Origin: Acinetobacter sp. XH1741
GTDB lineage: Bacteria > Pseudomonadota > Gammaproteobacteria > Pseudomonadales > Moraxellaceae
Assembly (NCBI RefSeq): GCF_041021895.1
Contig: NZ_CP157428.1
Span: 1,364,001 to 1,428,000, forward strand
DNA length: 64,000 nucleotides
Reading direction: 5' to 3'
The notes beneath the pieces were generated by a model. That model worked only from the letters and a program-made list of their open reading frames with translations. It did not search any database and was not told where the DNA came from. The translations under genes were made by a program, and so were the position numbers. Below, piece by piece: positions 38,522 through 47,167 of the stretch. Every line of letters begins with the position of its first letter. The stretch's first letter is position 1.

Positions 38522-39637
38522 ATGAGTGCAGTTGAAAAATTACCTGAAGATTTTTGTGCAAACCCAGATGTTGCATGGACTTTCCCTAAAGTTTTTTATA
38601 CTTCATCACAAGTTTTTGAGCACGAAAAAGAAGCAATCTTTGCTAAAAGCTGGATTTGTGTTGCACATGGCAGTGAGTTAGCACAGCCGAACGATTATAT
38701 TACCCGTAAAGTAATTGGTGAAAATATTGTCATCATTCGTGGTAAAGATAGTGTTTTACGCGCGTTTTATAATGTGTGTCCACACCGTGGTCATGAGCTT
38801 TTAAGTGGTAGCGGTAAAGCAAAAAATGTAATTACTTGTCCATACCATGCTTGGACTTTCAAGCTAGATGGTAGCTTAGCTTTGGCACGTAACTGTGACC
38901 ATGTTGAGTCTTTCGATAAAGAAAACTCAAGCATGGTGCCTTTAAAAGTTGAAGAATATGCTGGCTTTGTTTTCATTAATATGGATGAAAATGCAACTTG
39001 TGTAGAAGATCAGCTTCCTGGTTTTGCTGAGCGTTTAAATCAAGCATGTAGCGTGATTAAAGATTTGAAACTGGCAGCACGTTTTGTGACAGAAACTCCG
39101 GCAAACTGGAAAGTGATTGTTGATAACTATTTAGAGTGTTATCACTGTGGACCAGCGCATCCTGGTTTTGCCGATTCTGTTCAAGTTGATAAATACTGGC
39201 ATACCACACATCAAAACTGGACACTACAATACGGTTTTGCCCGTTCATCAGAGAAGTCATTCAAACTTGATCCATCGATAACAGATCCAGAGTTTCATGG
39301 TTTCTGGACTTGGCCTTGCACCATGTTTAACGTACCACCCAGCAGCAATTTCATGACGGTTATCTATGAGTTCCCGGTCGATGCAGAAACGACTTTGCAA
39401 CATTACGATATTTACTTCACGAATGAAGAACTGACTCAAGATCAGAAAGATTTGATTGAGTGGTATCGGAATGTATTCCGTCCTGAAGATTTAAACTTGG
39501 TAGAAAGTGTACAACGCGGTTTGAAATCACGTGGTTATCGTGGTCAAGGTCGTATTATGACTGATAAACAACGTTCAGGAATTAGTGAGCACGGTATCGC
39601 TTACTTCCAAAACCTAGTAGCGCAGCATCATAAATAA
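38522..39637 (+). CDS. cntA: carnitine monooxygenase, oxygenase subunit CntA
   Basis: Rieske-type oxygenase that splits L-carnitine into trimethylamine and malic semialdehyde. The Rieske cluster ligands are Cys86, His88, Cys106 and His109 (CPHRGH and CPYHAW). The mononuclear iron site is in DNYLECYHCGPAH with His208 and His213, and the bridging residue is Glu205, not Asp, the feature that sets CntA/YeaW apart from most Rieske oxygenases. 371 residues, the CntA length. GGAGTAAGAAC lies before the ATG. Confidence 0.95.
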   Translation: MSAVEKLPEDFCANPDVAWTFPKVFYTSSQVFEHEKEAIFAKSWICVAHGSELAQPNDYITRKVIGENIVIIRGKDSVLRAFYNVCPHRGHELLSGSGKAKNVITCPYHAWTFKLDGSLALARNCDHVESFDKENSSMVPLKVEEYAGFVFINMDENATCVEDQLPGFAERLNQACSVIKDLKLAARFVTETPANWKVIVDNYLECYHCGPAHPGFADSVQVDKYWHTTHQNWTLQYGFARSSEKSFKLDPSITDPEFHGFWTWPCTMFNVPPSSNFMTVIYEFPVDAETTLQHYDIYFTNEELTQDQKDLIEWYRNVFRPEDLNLVESVQRGLKSRGYRGQGRIMTDKQRSGISEHGIAYFQNLVAQHHK

Positions 39638-39701
39638 AAACAAATGGATTTATTCAGGTGTAATGATGAATTACACCTGATTCTTCAGTTAGGAAGATGA
39701 T

Positions 39702-41153
39702 ATGTCGAGTTTACAAAGCACTGAATTATTTCAGCAACAAGCCTATATTAATGGGCAATGGCTAGCTGCACAATCGAATGCGACGGTTCCGGTAAGTAAC
39801 CCTGCAACAGGCGAAGAAATTGGCACAATTCCAAATATGGGAGCGGCAGAGGCGACTCAAGCAGTCGAAGCTGCTTATACTGCTTTACAAAGTTGGAAAG
39901 CTTTAACGGCTCAAAATCGTGCAGATATTTTATTAGCTTGGTACAAACTGGTTCTCGATCATACCGATGAACTTGCTTTGATTATGACTATTGAGCAAGG
40001 TAAGCCTTTGGCAGAAGCGAAAGGCGAAGTACGTTATGCTGCATCATTTATTCAATGGTTTGCCGAAGAAGGTAAGCGCATTTATGGCGATGTGATTCCG
40101 ACCGTAAATAACCAACAGCGTTTCATTATTAGTAAAGAACCTGTAGGGGTCGTGGCTGCGATTACGCCGTGGAATTTCCCAATTGCAATGATTACCCGTA
40201 AAGCAGCTCCAGCTTTAGCAGCAGGATGTACGGTTGTCATTAAGCCAGCAAATGAAACACCTTATTGTGCTTTAGCGATTGCAAAGCTTGCAGAAAAAGC
40301 AGGTATTCCGGCTGGTGTGATTAATGTCGTTACAGGTAAATCTCAAGAAATTGGTTCGGTATTTACTTCGCATGAAAAAGTGAAGAAATTAACCTTTACT
40401 GGTTCAACTCCAGTGGGACGCTTACTCATGCAGCAGTGTTCGAGCACCATTAAAAAATTGGCGCTTGAATTGGGGGGGAACGCGCCTCTGATTGTGTTTG
40501 ATGATGCCGATTTGGATAAAGCTGTACAAGGTGCGATTTTTGCCAAGTTTCGTAATGCAGGCCAGACTTGTGTTTGTGCTAACCGCATTTATGTACACGA
40601 CAATATTTATCAAGCTTTTGCCGAGAAGTTTGTACAAGAAGTACAAAAATTTAAGGTCGGTAACGGTCTGGAAGATGGCGTGCAAATTGGCCCATTAATT
40701 AATGAAAAAGCAGTGTTAAAAGCACAGCAGTTGATTGATGATGCAGTCAGTAAAGGCGCTAAAGTCGCTTGTGGCGGTAAACAGCATGCTTTAGGACAAA
40801 CGTTTTATGAGCCATCAGTTTTAACTAACGTTGATCGTAAAATGGAAATTGTCCAAGAAGAAATTTTTGGCCCAGTCGCACCACTTATTCGTTTTACAGA
40901 TGAAGCAGATGTCGTTGCTCAGGCTAATGACACCATTTTCGGTTTGGCAGCTTACGTTTACAGTGAAAATATTTCACGTTTATGGCGGGTGTCAGAACAA
41001 CTTGAATATGGAATGGTCGGTATGAATGCCACAGCAATTTCAAATGAAGTTGTACCATTTGGTGGCGTAAAACAATCAGGTGTCGGGCGTGAAGGCTCAA
41101 AGTATGGTCTTGAAGAGTTCATGACTATTAAATACATGTGTTTAGGGCTTTAA
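39702..41153 (+). CDS. NAD(P)-dependent semialdehyde dehydrogenase (malic semialdehyde)
   Basis: 483-residue aldehyde dehydrogenase of the succinate-semialdehyde (GabD) branch. The catalytic Cys is residue 290 (GQTCVCANR) and the general base Glu lies in LELGGNAP (about 256). ITPWNFPIAM and FTGSTPVGR mark the nucleotide site. Placed between cntA and cntB, it most likely oxidises malic semialdehyde from CntA to malate. A GGAAGATGAT segment precedes the start. The upstream 64-bp gap contains a GGTGTAA/TTACACC inverted repeat (39657-39677). Confidence 0.92.
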   Translation: MSSLQSTELFQQQAYINGQWLAAQSNATVPVSNPATGEEIGTIPNMGAAEATQAVEAAYTALQSWKALTAQNRADILLAWYKLVLDHTDELALIMTIEQGKPLAEAKGEVRYAASFIQWFAEEGKRIYGDVIPTVNNQQRFIISKEPVGVVAAITPWNFPIAMITRKAAPALAAGCTVVIKPANETPYCALAIAKLAEKAGIPAGVINVVTGKSQEIGSVFTSHEKVKKLTFTGSTPVGRLLMQQCSSTIKKLALELGGNAPLIVFDDADLDKAVQGAIFAKFRNAGQTCVCANRIYVHDNIYQAFAEKFVQEVQKFKVGNGLEDGVQIGPLINEKAVLKAQQLIDDAVSKGAKVACGGKQHALGQTFYEPSVLTNVDRKMEIVQEEIFGPVAPLIRFTDEADVVAQANDTIFGLAAYVYSENISRLWRVSEQLEYGMVGMNATAISNEVVPFGGVKQSGVGREGSKYGLEEFMTIKYMCLGL

Positions 41154-41200
41154 GGATAAGCCCTAACAACAAGAAAATGCGGTAAAAGAAGGATTCTAAT

Positions 41201-42157
41201 ATGGCTAGTCATTATGAAATGTTCCCAGCGGTTGTTACTCATGTGGAACAGCTAACCCCTTTAATCAAACGGTTTACGTTCAAACGTCAAGATGGGCAGA
41301 ACTTTCCTCGATTTAGTGGGGGAAGCCATATTATTGTCAAAATGAATGAGCAGCTTTCAAATGCTTACTCATTGATGAGTTGTACGCAAGATCTATCGAC
41401 TTACCAAGTCTGCGTTCGTAAGGACGTGGAAGGTAAGGGCGGTTCGGTTTTTATGCATGATCAGTGCAATGAAGGCTGTGAAATCCAGATTTCAGAACCA
41501 AAAAATTTATTCCCTTTAGCTGAAACAGGTAATAAACATATCTTAATTGCAGGTGGAATTGGTATTACACCATTCTTACCTCAAATGGATGAGCTAGCAG
41601 CACGTGGTGCTGAGTATGAATTACATTATGCTTATCGCTCACCTGAGCATGCGGCTTTGTTAGACGAGTTAAAGCAGAAACATGCCGAGCATGTATTTAG
41701 TTATGTTGACTCAGAAGGTTGTGCACTGAATTTAGATCAACTCATTTCATCACAGCCTAAAGGTACACATGTCTATGTATGTGGTCCTAAACCCATGATT
41801 GATGCGGTAATTGACTGTTGTAATAAGCATCGTTATCGCGATGAGTACATTCACTGGGAACAATTTGCTTCAACAGTGCCTGAAGATGGGGAAGCTTTTA
41901 CAGTTGTACTTGCCAAGTCTAATCAGGAAATTGAAGTACAAAGTAACCAGACAATTTTACAAGCCATCGAAACATTAAATATTGATGTGGAATGTTTATG
42001 CCGAGAAGGAGTGTGCGGTACATGTGAAACCGCTATTTTAGAAGGTGAAGCAGAGCACTTTGATCAATACTTAAGTGATGCAGAAAAGGCTTCGCAAAAG
42101 AGTATGATGATTTGTGTATCGAGAGCAAAAGGTAAAAAGCTCGTATTAGATCTCTAA
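41201..42157 (+). CDS. cntB: carnitine monooxygenase, reductase subunit CntB
   Basis: Phthalate-dioxygenase-reductase-type protein (318 residues) that passes electrons from NAD(P)H to CntA. Domains in order: flavin (AYSLMS region about 55-60), NAD (IAGGIGITPFL at 117-127; YVCGPKPMI near 192) and a C-terminal plant-type [2Fe-2S] ferredoxin domain with Cys267, Cys272, Cys275 and Cys305. It is last in the operon, followed by an AT-rich inverted repeat and the second tRNA-Met. Confidence 0.94.
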   Translation: MASHYEMFPAVVTHVEQLTPLIKRFTFKRQDGQNFPRFSGGSHIIVKMNEQLSNAYSLMSCTQDLSTYQVCVRKDVEGKGGSVFMHDQCNEGCEIQISEPKNLFPLAETGNKHILIAGGIGITPFLPQMDELAARGAEYELHYAYRSPEHAALLDELKQKHAEHVFSYVDSEGCALNLDQLISSQPKGTHVYVCGPKPMIDAVIDCCNKHRYRDEYIHWEQFASTVPEDGEAFTVVLAKSNQEIEVQSNQTILQAIETLNIDVECLCREGVCGTCETAILEGEAEHFDQYLSDAEKASQKSMMICVSRAKGKKLVLDL

Positions 42158-42203
42158 TACATTTCTGTGGCCGATCAATTGTTTAACATATAGATTTGCT
42201 AAA

Positions 42204-42245
42204 AAATGAACAAATAATAATGATCTGAATTTTATTTGTTCATTT
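42204..42245. repeat. AT-rich inverted repeat downstream of cntB
   Basis: A 14-bp perfect stem (AAATGAACAAATAA and its complement) with a 14-base loop between the end of the carnitine operon and tRNA-Met copy 2. It could be a weak operon terminator or the edge of the inserted block. Confidence 0.5.
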
Positions 42246-42270
42246 GGTGGGCATTAAGAGTTTTGAGCTA

Positions 42271-42299
42271 TTGACCTGCTATACAGAACTATAGATAAT
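42271..42299 (+). promoter_or_regulatory. promoter of the second tRNA-Met
   Basis: TTGACC and GATAAT, 17 bp apart. The spacer differs from that of copy 1, while the sequence from the -10 onward is shared. Confidence 0.8.
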
Positions 42300-42314
42300 G
42301 CGCACACAGTTTAC

Positions 42315-42391
42315 GGCTATGTAGCTCAGTTGGTTAGAGCACCGCACTCATAATGCGGGGGTCACAAGTTCAAGTCTCGTCATAGCCACCA
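42315..42391 (+). tRNA. tRNA-Met (CAT), elongator, copy 2
   Basis: Identical to copy 1 over all 77 nt, including the encoded CCA. Flanks are also near-identical on both sides (leader with one change; terminator with minor changes). Confidence 0.93.
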
Positions 42392-42398
42392 TTTTAAA

Positions 42399-42426
42399 AA
42401 CCACGCTCCTGCGTGGTTTCTTTTTA
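42399..42426 (+). terminator. terminator after tRNA-Met copy 2
   Basis: AACCACGC/GCGTGGTT stem with TCCT loop and a T-rich tail, the counterpart of the one at 32247. Confidence 0.88.
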
Positions 42427-42434
42427 TCTATTTT

Positions 42435-43463
42435 TTACTCATTGAAATGTTTTTCGATCATATCGAGCGTTTTTGCACTTTGATAAAAAGGTGCTAAGAG
42501 GGCTTGAAGTAATGGTTCTAAAATACCGTGTTCATTGAAGGCATCCATGACTTTCGGATAAAAACGTAGAGCTTCTGTTTGTAAGTCGCTTTCGGTTAAT
42601 CCAATCTCACTTAATACTTCAAATAAACTCTGGTCTTTATAAAAGTCATAAAAGACTTCGACACCATACAAAATTAGATCTTGCATAAATGGCGATTGAC
42701 GTAATTCTTTCCAATATTCATAAATTAAAACAAAGAACTCTTCAACATCGAGAGGAGTTAACTGTTTCATAAACTCATACATCTTTTTATGTCTAAGATC
42801 TTCCCACACATGACGTACTAGACTTTCTATATCGTCAGTCGATAAAAGACTTAGTTCTGTGAGTTGTTCATGAATAAAACTGGCAATCCACGTCTCAAGC
42901 TTATGTTCAATACGTTGCTGTTGTAAAAAAGAGAACTTTTTGAGTTTATGTTGCCACTCAAAGTGATAGTCATTCACTCGAGATGCACTTAGAAATTTTG
43001 GTAATTTTTGTTCTAAGGTTGAGGTCGCAATATATTGGCAAAGCTGCTGAACAGAAGGGCTGGTTCTTAAAAACTCATTCAGATAATGAGGAATATGTTC
43101 CATTTCCAAAAATTTGGAGAGCCACATTTCAAATTGATGATCAGATACCAAGTCTTGTAGCTGAATTGGTGATTTCATGGCAGATAAATAAATACGCTGT
43201 GCAATTTCCCCAATAAACTCAAGCAGGCCTGCACCGAGCTGCATTTCAAAAGCATAGCGTTTCACAACGGCTTGTAATTGTTCTAATTCAACAACTTCAT
43301 AAAGTTTGATTTCATCGGCATGTTGCATAAAAAGTTGAATGAACTGCCGAAAATAAATAGGTGAGTTTTCTATAGATAATTGTTTTTTGAAAAATTCCAC
43401 CTGCTCAAGCAAAAGTGCTTGAGCAAGTGCTGTGGTTTTTGATGAGTTTTTCTGCTCAGTCAT
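42435..43463 (-). CDS. uncharacterised helical protein
   Basis: 342 residues, not recognised. It begins MTEQKNSSKTTALAQALL and is almost entirely predicted alpha-helix, rich in Leu, Glu, Gln, Phe and Tyr, with no signal peptide or membrane segment and no catalytic motif that I can see. The start at 43463 overlaps the nadE stop by 8 bp. A longer frame to 43571 would lie inside nadE and is unlikely. The overlap suggests co-transcription with nadE. No function is proposed. Confidence 0.75.
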   Translation of the reverse strand: MTEQKNSSKTTALAQALLLEQVEFFKKQLSIENSPIYFRQFIQLFMQHADEIKLYEVVELEQLQAVVKRYAFEMQLGAGLLEFIGEIAQRIYLSAMKSPIQLQDLVSDHQFEMWLSKFLEMEHIPHYLNEFLRTSPSVQQLCQYIATSTLEQKLPKFLSASRVNDYHFEWQHKLKKFSFLQQQRIEHKLETWIASFIHEQLTELSLLSTDDIESLVRHVWEDLRHKKMYEFMKQLTPLDVEEFFVLIYEYWKELRQSPFMQDLILYGVEVFYDFYKDQSLFEVLSEIGLTESDLQTEALRFYPKVMDAFNEHGILEPLLQALLAPFYQSAKTLDMIEKHFNE

Positions 43464-45081
43464 TCGCTGTCCAACCGTTGACAATCGGATAACGTCGTTC
43501 ACGACTAAACGCACGAGAAGTAATTCTCGGGCCAATCGCACCTTGACGACGTTTATATTCATTACGATCAACTAAACGGATGACTTTTTCAACAACTTCT
43601 TTATCAAAACCTTTGGCAATGATATCGGCCTGACCTAAATCTTCTTCAATATATGCATAAAGGATGGCATCCAATACATCATAAGCTGGTAAAGAATCTT
43701 GGTCTTTTTGATCTGGACGAAGTTCTGCTGAAGGTGGGCGAGTAATTACGCGCTCAGGAATTACTGGGGTTTCACTTAAGCTATTACGGTATTTTGCTAG
43801 TTCAAACACGATTGTTTTATAAACGTCTTTTAGAACAGCAAAGCCACCGACCATGTCACCGTAAAGTGTACAATAGCCAACTGAAAGTTCAGATTTATTA
43901 CCTGTAGAAAGCACTAAATTGCCAAACTTGTTTGATAAGCCCATAAGCAAGGTGCCGCGAGCACGCGCTTGTAAATTTTCTTCAGTCGCATCAGCTGGTG
44001 AATTGCCAAAGAAAGGATAAAGCGTTTGCATGAAGCTATTTACGATTGAGTGAATCTCAGCAATACCGAAAGTTACGCCCATACGACGAGCTTGTTCTGC
44101 TGCATCTTCTACACTAATTTGAGAGGTATAAGTATATGGCATCATTACGGCTTGGACTTTTTCTGCACCAATTGCATCAACAGCAATAGCAAGTGTCAGG
44201 GCAGAATCAATACCACCAGAGAGACCTAAGATTACACCAGGGAAACCTGAGCGCTCGACATAGTCACGTGTTGCCATGACTAAGCCTTGATAAATCTCTG
44301 CAAAAGTTTCTAATGCTGGAGCAGACTCGATAACTTTATAAAGTTTTGTGTCACGGTCAAATTCAGCAATATAGAGGTCTTCTTTAAAGCTTGGCGCTTG
44401 TAAAGCAATTTCACCATTTTGGTTGCTGACAAAGCTCGTACCATCAAAAATTAAATCGTCTTGTCCACCAACTTGGTTGACATAAACAATATTTAAATGA
44501 AGCTGTTTTGCAAGCTCACTTAATGTTTGTTTGCGATGCTGTGGTTTACCTACTTCGTATGGAGACGCATTAAGCACAAGTACAGTATCAACATTTAATT
44601 GGCTTAATTGTTTTACTGTATTGATTGACCAGATATCTTCACAAATGAGTACACCAAACTTATGGCCTAAGTATTCAAATACTAAGTGCTGATGGCCTTT
44701 TTGGAAATAACGCTTCTCATCGAAAACGCCATAGTTTGGCAAGTTATGCTTATTGAAGACGCCCAGAACCTGACCATCTTTCATAACAGCAGCAGAATTA
44801 TAACGTTGGCCATCTTCAGTTTGGTTTACGAAGCCGAAAACCATCACAATATCTTTAACTTCGCTAAGTTGAGCAAAAGCTTTTTGCATACGTTTATTTA
44901 AACTTGGACGTAACAATAAGTCTTCAGCTGGATAACCAATCACAGAAAGCTCAGGAAAAATAATCAGGTCAGCGTCTTGTTTTTTCGCCTGATTTGCTTG
45001 CTCAATCATCTTTTGGGTGTTTGAGTCAATATTGCCAATATGCGGAGAAAACTGAGCAAGGGCAACTTTAAAACTTTTCAT
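43456..45081 (-). CDS. nadE: glutamine-dependent NAD+ synthetase NadE
   Basis: Final step of NAD synthesis, using glutamine as nitrogen source. The N-terminal nitrilase-type glutaminase domain (about 1-260) has the catalytic Cys in GVLICEDIW and Glu in LIIFPELSVIGYPAEDLL. The C-terminal synthetase has the PP-loop GLSGGIDSALTLAIA (about 285) and STGNKSELSVGYCTLYGD. 541 residues, the two-domain bacterial type. Confidence 0.95.
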   Translation of the reverse strand: MKSFKVALAQFSPHIGNIDSNTQKMIEQANQAKKQDADLIIFPELSVIGYPAEDLLLRPSLNKRMQKAFAQLSEVKDIVMVFGFVNQTEDGQRYNSAAVMKDGQVLGVFNKHNLPNYGVFDEKRYFQKGHQHLVFEYLGHKFGVLICEDIWSINTVKQLSQLNVDTVLVLNASPYEVGKPQHRKQTLSELAKQLHLNIVYVNQVGGQDDLIFDGTSFVSNQNGEIALQAPSFKEDLYIAEFDRDTKLYKVIESAPALETFAEIYQGLVMATRDYVERSGFPGVILGLSGGIDSALTLAIAVDAIGAEKVQAVMMPYTYTSQISVEDAAEQARRMGVTFGIAEIHSIVNSFMQTLYPFFGNSPADATEENLQARARGTLLMGLSNKFGNLVLSTGNKSELSVGYCTLYGDMVGGFAVLKDVYKTIVFELAKYRNSLSETPVIPERVITRPPSAELRPDQKDQDSLPAYDVLDAILYAYIEEDLGQADIIAKGFDKEVVEKVIRLVDRNEYKRRQGAIGPRITSRAFSRERRYPIVNGWTAND

Positions 45082-45466
45082 TCAAACCTAATCCTAGATC
45101 ATAACGAATATAAATACACATAGTGTTGATTTTTATGAATATAATTTTTCAACGATGTGTATATCACGATAATAAACAAGTAAAATAGTAAACAAAAATG
45201 TCAAGATCAATAATATATACCAATCACATATTTTCTGCGTAAAAATAACGAGATTTTCTGTATACAATAGAAACAAGCTTCATTATTTTTATTGTTTGTA
45301 TACTGCCTTAACACTCCAAAATTTGGAATAAGTTTTTATACTTATTTTCAATAATTTGACATTAATAAACTCAGATCTCAACTTTATTTTCATATTTTTT
45401 TGTTTATAACTTTTCTGTTGGTAAGTTGGCAAAAAAGTTACGTTGAAGGCAATTTTGATTATTTAG
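45082..45466. other. AT-rich intergenic stretch upstream of nadE
   Basis: 385 bp, clearly poorer in G+C than the surroundings, with many A/T runs. I see no credible gene, RNA or strong hairpin in it. It presumably holds the nadE promoter and separates it from the HExxH gene. Confidence 0.5.
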
Positions 45467-46027
45467 TTACAAATCAAAGTGAGGCGAACAAATAATATTT
45501 GGAAGCTTTCCTGAGCAAATATCTCGAGCAATTTCACCTTGTTGTTCAATATTGTAAGACCTAAATGCTTTATCAGGATGATAAGTGTATTTATAAGGAT
45601 TGTAATATTTAAAGCTCAGATAATAGGCGGATTGCAGCAAAGCACCTTTTAGTAATACATGAATACCTTGTTGGTATTGCAGAACATGAGTCAATTCATG
45701 AATAAAAATACCTTGTATGAATTTAGACTCTAGAGCGTAATTATTACTGTAGTCAGAAATATTAACATAAATATTTCCATTTGGAGCCATCAAAATTCCA
45801 TGCGATTGCCAAGGTAAGTAACGAGTAGCAATAATTTTAGGGCGTTCGCAATCAAGCAAATTGCCAAAAACCCTTTGCGCTAAAGCCTTTTCTTCAGGCG
45901 TAAGAAATCGAATCGGATAGCTTTTTAGGTGACGAAGAATAAAAAGAGTGAAAATAATAAATTGTCGATCTAGGACAAGTTTAAAAGCGTTGAGAGTGAA
46001 CATAGTTTTGCTATTAAATAAGTTCAT
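45467..46027 (-). CDS. orphan HExxH protein, Rhs/Vgr-associated metallopeptidase-like
   Basis: 186 residues. A hydrophobic stretch (about 23-32) is followed by the zinc-binding motif HELTH at 110-114 and a later YNIEQQGEIARD, whose Glu could be the third ligand. The pattern (FIHELTHVLQYQ plus EQQ-E-I) resembles small putative metallopeptidases annotated near Rhs/VgrG genes of type VI secretion systems. No vgrG, immunity or secretion gene is next to it. No Shine-Dalgarno is seen before either candidate Met, so the true start is uncertain. Low G+C suggests acquisition. Confidence 0.6.
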   Translation of the reverse strand: MNLFNSKTMFTLNAFKLVLDRQFIIFTLFILRHLKSYPIRFLTPEEKALAQRVFGNLLDCERPKIIATRYLPWQSHGILMAPNGNIYVNISDYSNNYALESKFIQGIFIHELTHVLQYQQGIHVLLKGALLQSAYYLSFKYYNPYKYTYHPDKAFRSYNIEQQGEIARDICSGKLPNIICSPHFDL

Positions 46028-46117
46028 CTATTTGTTTAGCAGCATACCACACATCAATTATGTTGAAAGATAGACACAATGAGCGACTTTCATTTCTTAC
46101 GTGACGATTTGACTGTT

Positions 46118-46978
46118 TTATTTGGCAAAATTTCCGCTTTTAATATCATCATAGGCTTGTAAAATCTCATCATAAGTATTCATTACAAATGGGCCATGAC
46201 CATTCATTGGTTCTATAATTGGCTGTCCTATTAGAATAAGAAATTTACAAGTTTGTAATGCAGTAATAGAAAAATTCTCTCCCAAGTTTGACATTACTGC
46301 TAGGCCTTGTTCTTCTAAAACTTCTTCATCTTTTTGAAATTGTGCTCGGCCTGATCGTAAATAAACTAAAGTTGTTTCACCAGATTGAGCAGGGAAGGTT
46401 GCTTGTTGACCTGCATGAAGCTCTACATCTAGCAGTTTAATTGGAGTGTGAGTAAGTGCAGGGCCTTTAATGTTGTTAAACTGACCCGCAATAACTCTTA
46501 CAAATCCTGCCTCATTTTCAAGCTTTACTAAGGGTATTTCAGTTTTCTTTAAACTCTGATAACGCGGAGCATTCATTTTGTCTGCTGCGGGTAAGTTTAC
46601 CCATAGCTGAATCATCTCAAAAGCACCACCAGATCGAGAAAATTCTTCACTAAACAATTCGCGATGAATAACTCCCGAAGCTGCGGTCATCCATTGCACA
46701 TCACCAGCATTTATGAACCCACCTCCACCAGATGAATCTTTGTGCTCCAATTCACCTGCATATACAATTGTGACAGTCTCGAATCCACGGTGTGGGTGAT
46801 CATTAACTCCTCTGCGTTTACTCGAAGGTACAATTTTTCCGGGGCCTAAATGGTCGAGCAGTAAAAAGGGTGAAAGGGTATTACCTAATTCATGATAAGA
46901 AAAAACAGAAAGAACAGGATAAAAATCACCAACTGCAAAGCGTGTATCATTACGATGAATGAAAGCCAGACTTTTCAT
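46118..46978 (-). CDS. pirin family protein
   Basis: 286-residue bicupin. The metal-binding motif of the N-terminal cupin is in HPHRGFETVTIVYAGELEH (about 60-80), with a following HRELFSE. Bacterial pirins variously act as quercetinases or redox-sensitive regulators; which applies here cannot be read. It stands alone with 140 bp upstream and no clear terminator. Confidence 0.88.
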   Translation of the reverse strand: MKSLAFIHRNDTRFAVGDFYPVLSVFSYHELGNTLSPFLLLDHLGPGKIVPSSKRRGVNDHPHRGFETVTIVYAGELEHKDSSGGGGFINAGDVQWMTAASGVIHRELFSEEFSRSGGAFEMIQLWVNLPAADKMNAPRYQSLKKTEIPLVKLENEAGFVRVIAGQFNNIKGPALTHTPIKLLDVELHAGQQATFPAQSGETTLVYLRSGRAQFQKDEEVLEEQGLAVMSNLGENFSITALQTCKFLILIGQPIIEPMNGHGPFVMNTYDEILQAYDDIKSGNFAK

Positions 46979-47138
46979 GATTTATCCTTACTGTTTATTG
47001 AATTTATAAAAAATAATAATGTGTTTTTATAAGCATGTACTATGAAGAGTCTAAAAGTCGTTCGCTTAGAATAATAAATTATGAATAGGTTGAGTCAGTG
47101 AGGAGAATAAAAGAGTGGAGATAAAAATCTTAGATAAT

Positions 47139-47167
47139 AAAAAACCCCAGTTAGAACTGAGGTTTTA
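47139..47167 (-). terminator. terminator overlapping the end of hemJ
   Basis: On the minus strand ACCTCAGTT and AACTGGGGT arms with a short loop are followed by TTTTTTATT; the 5' arm includes the last codons of hemJ. Confidence 0.8.

Noticed and set aside
32100..42430. Integrated phage or integrative element between the tRNA-Met genes
   Set aside because: No integrase, excisionase, transposase or mobility gene is present, so I describe it only as a block between direct repeats.
43464..43571. N-terminal extension of the helical protein into nadE
   Set aside because: The extra 36 residues are the antiparallel-frame reading of conserved NadE codons; the ATG at 43463 is natural for an overlap start.
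45467..46027. Calling the HExxH protein a type VI effector outright
   Set aside because: No vgrG, hcp, PAAR or immunity gene is nearby; the resemblance rests on short motifs only.
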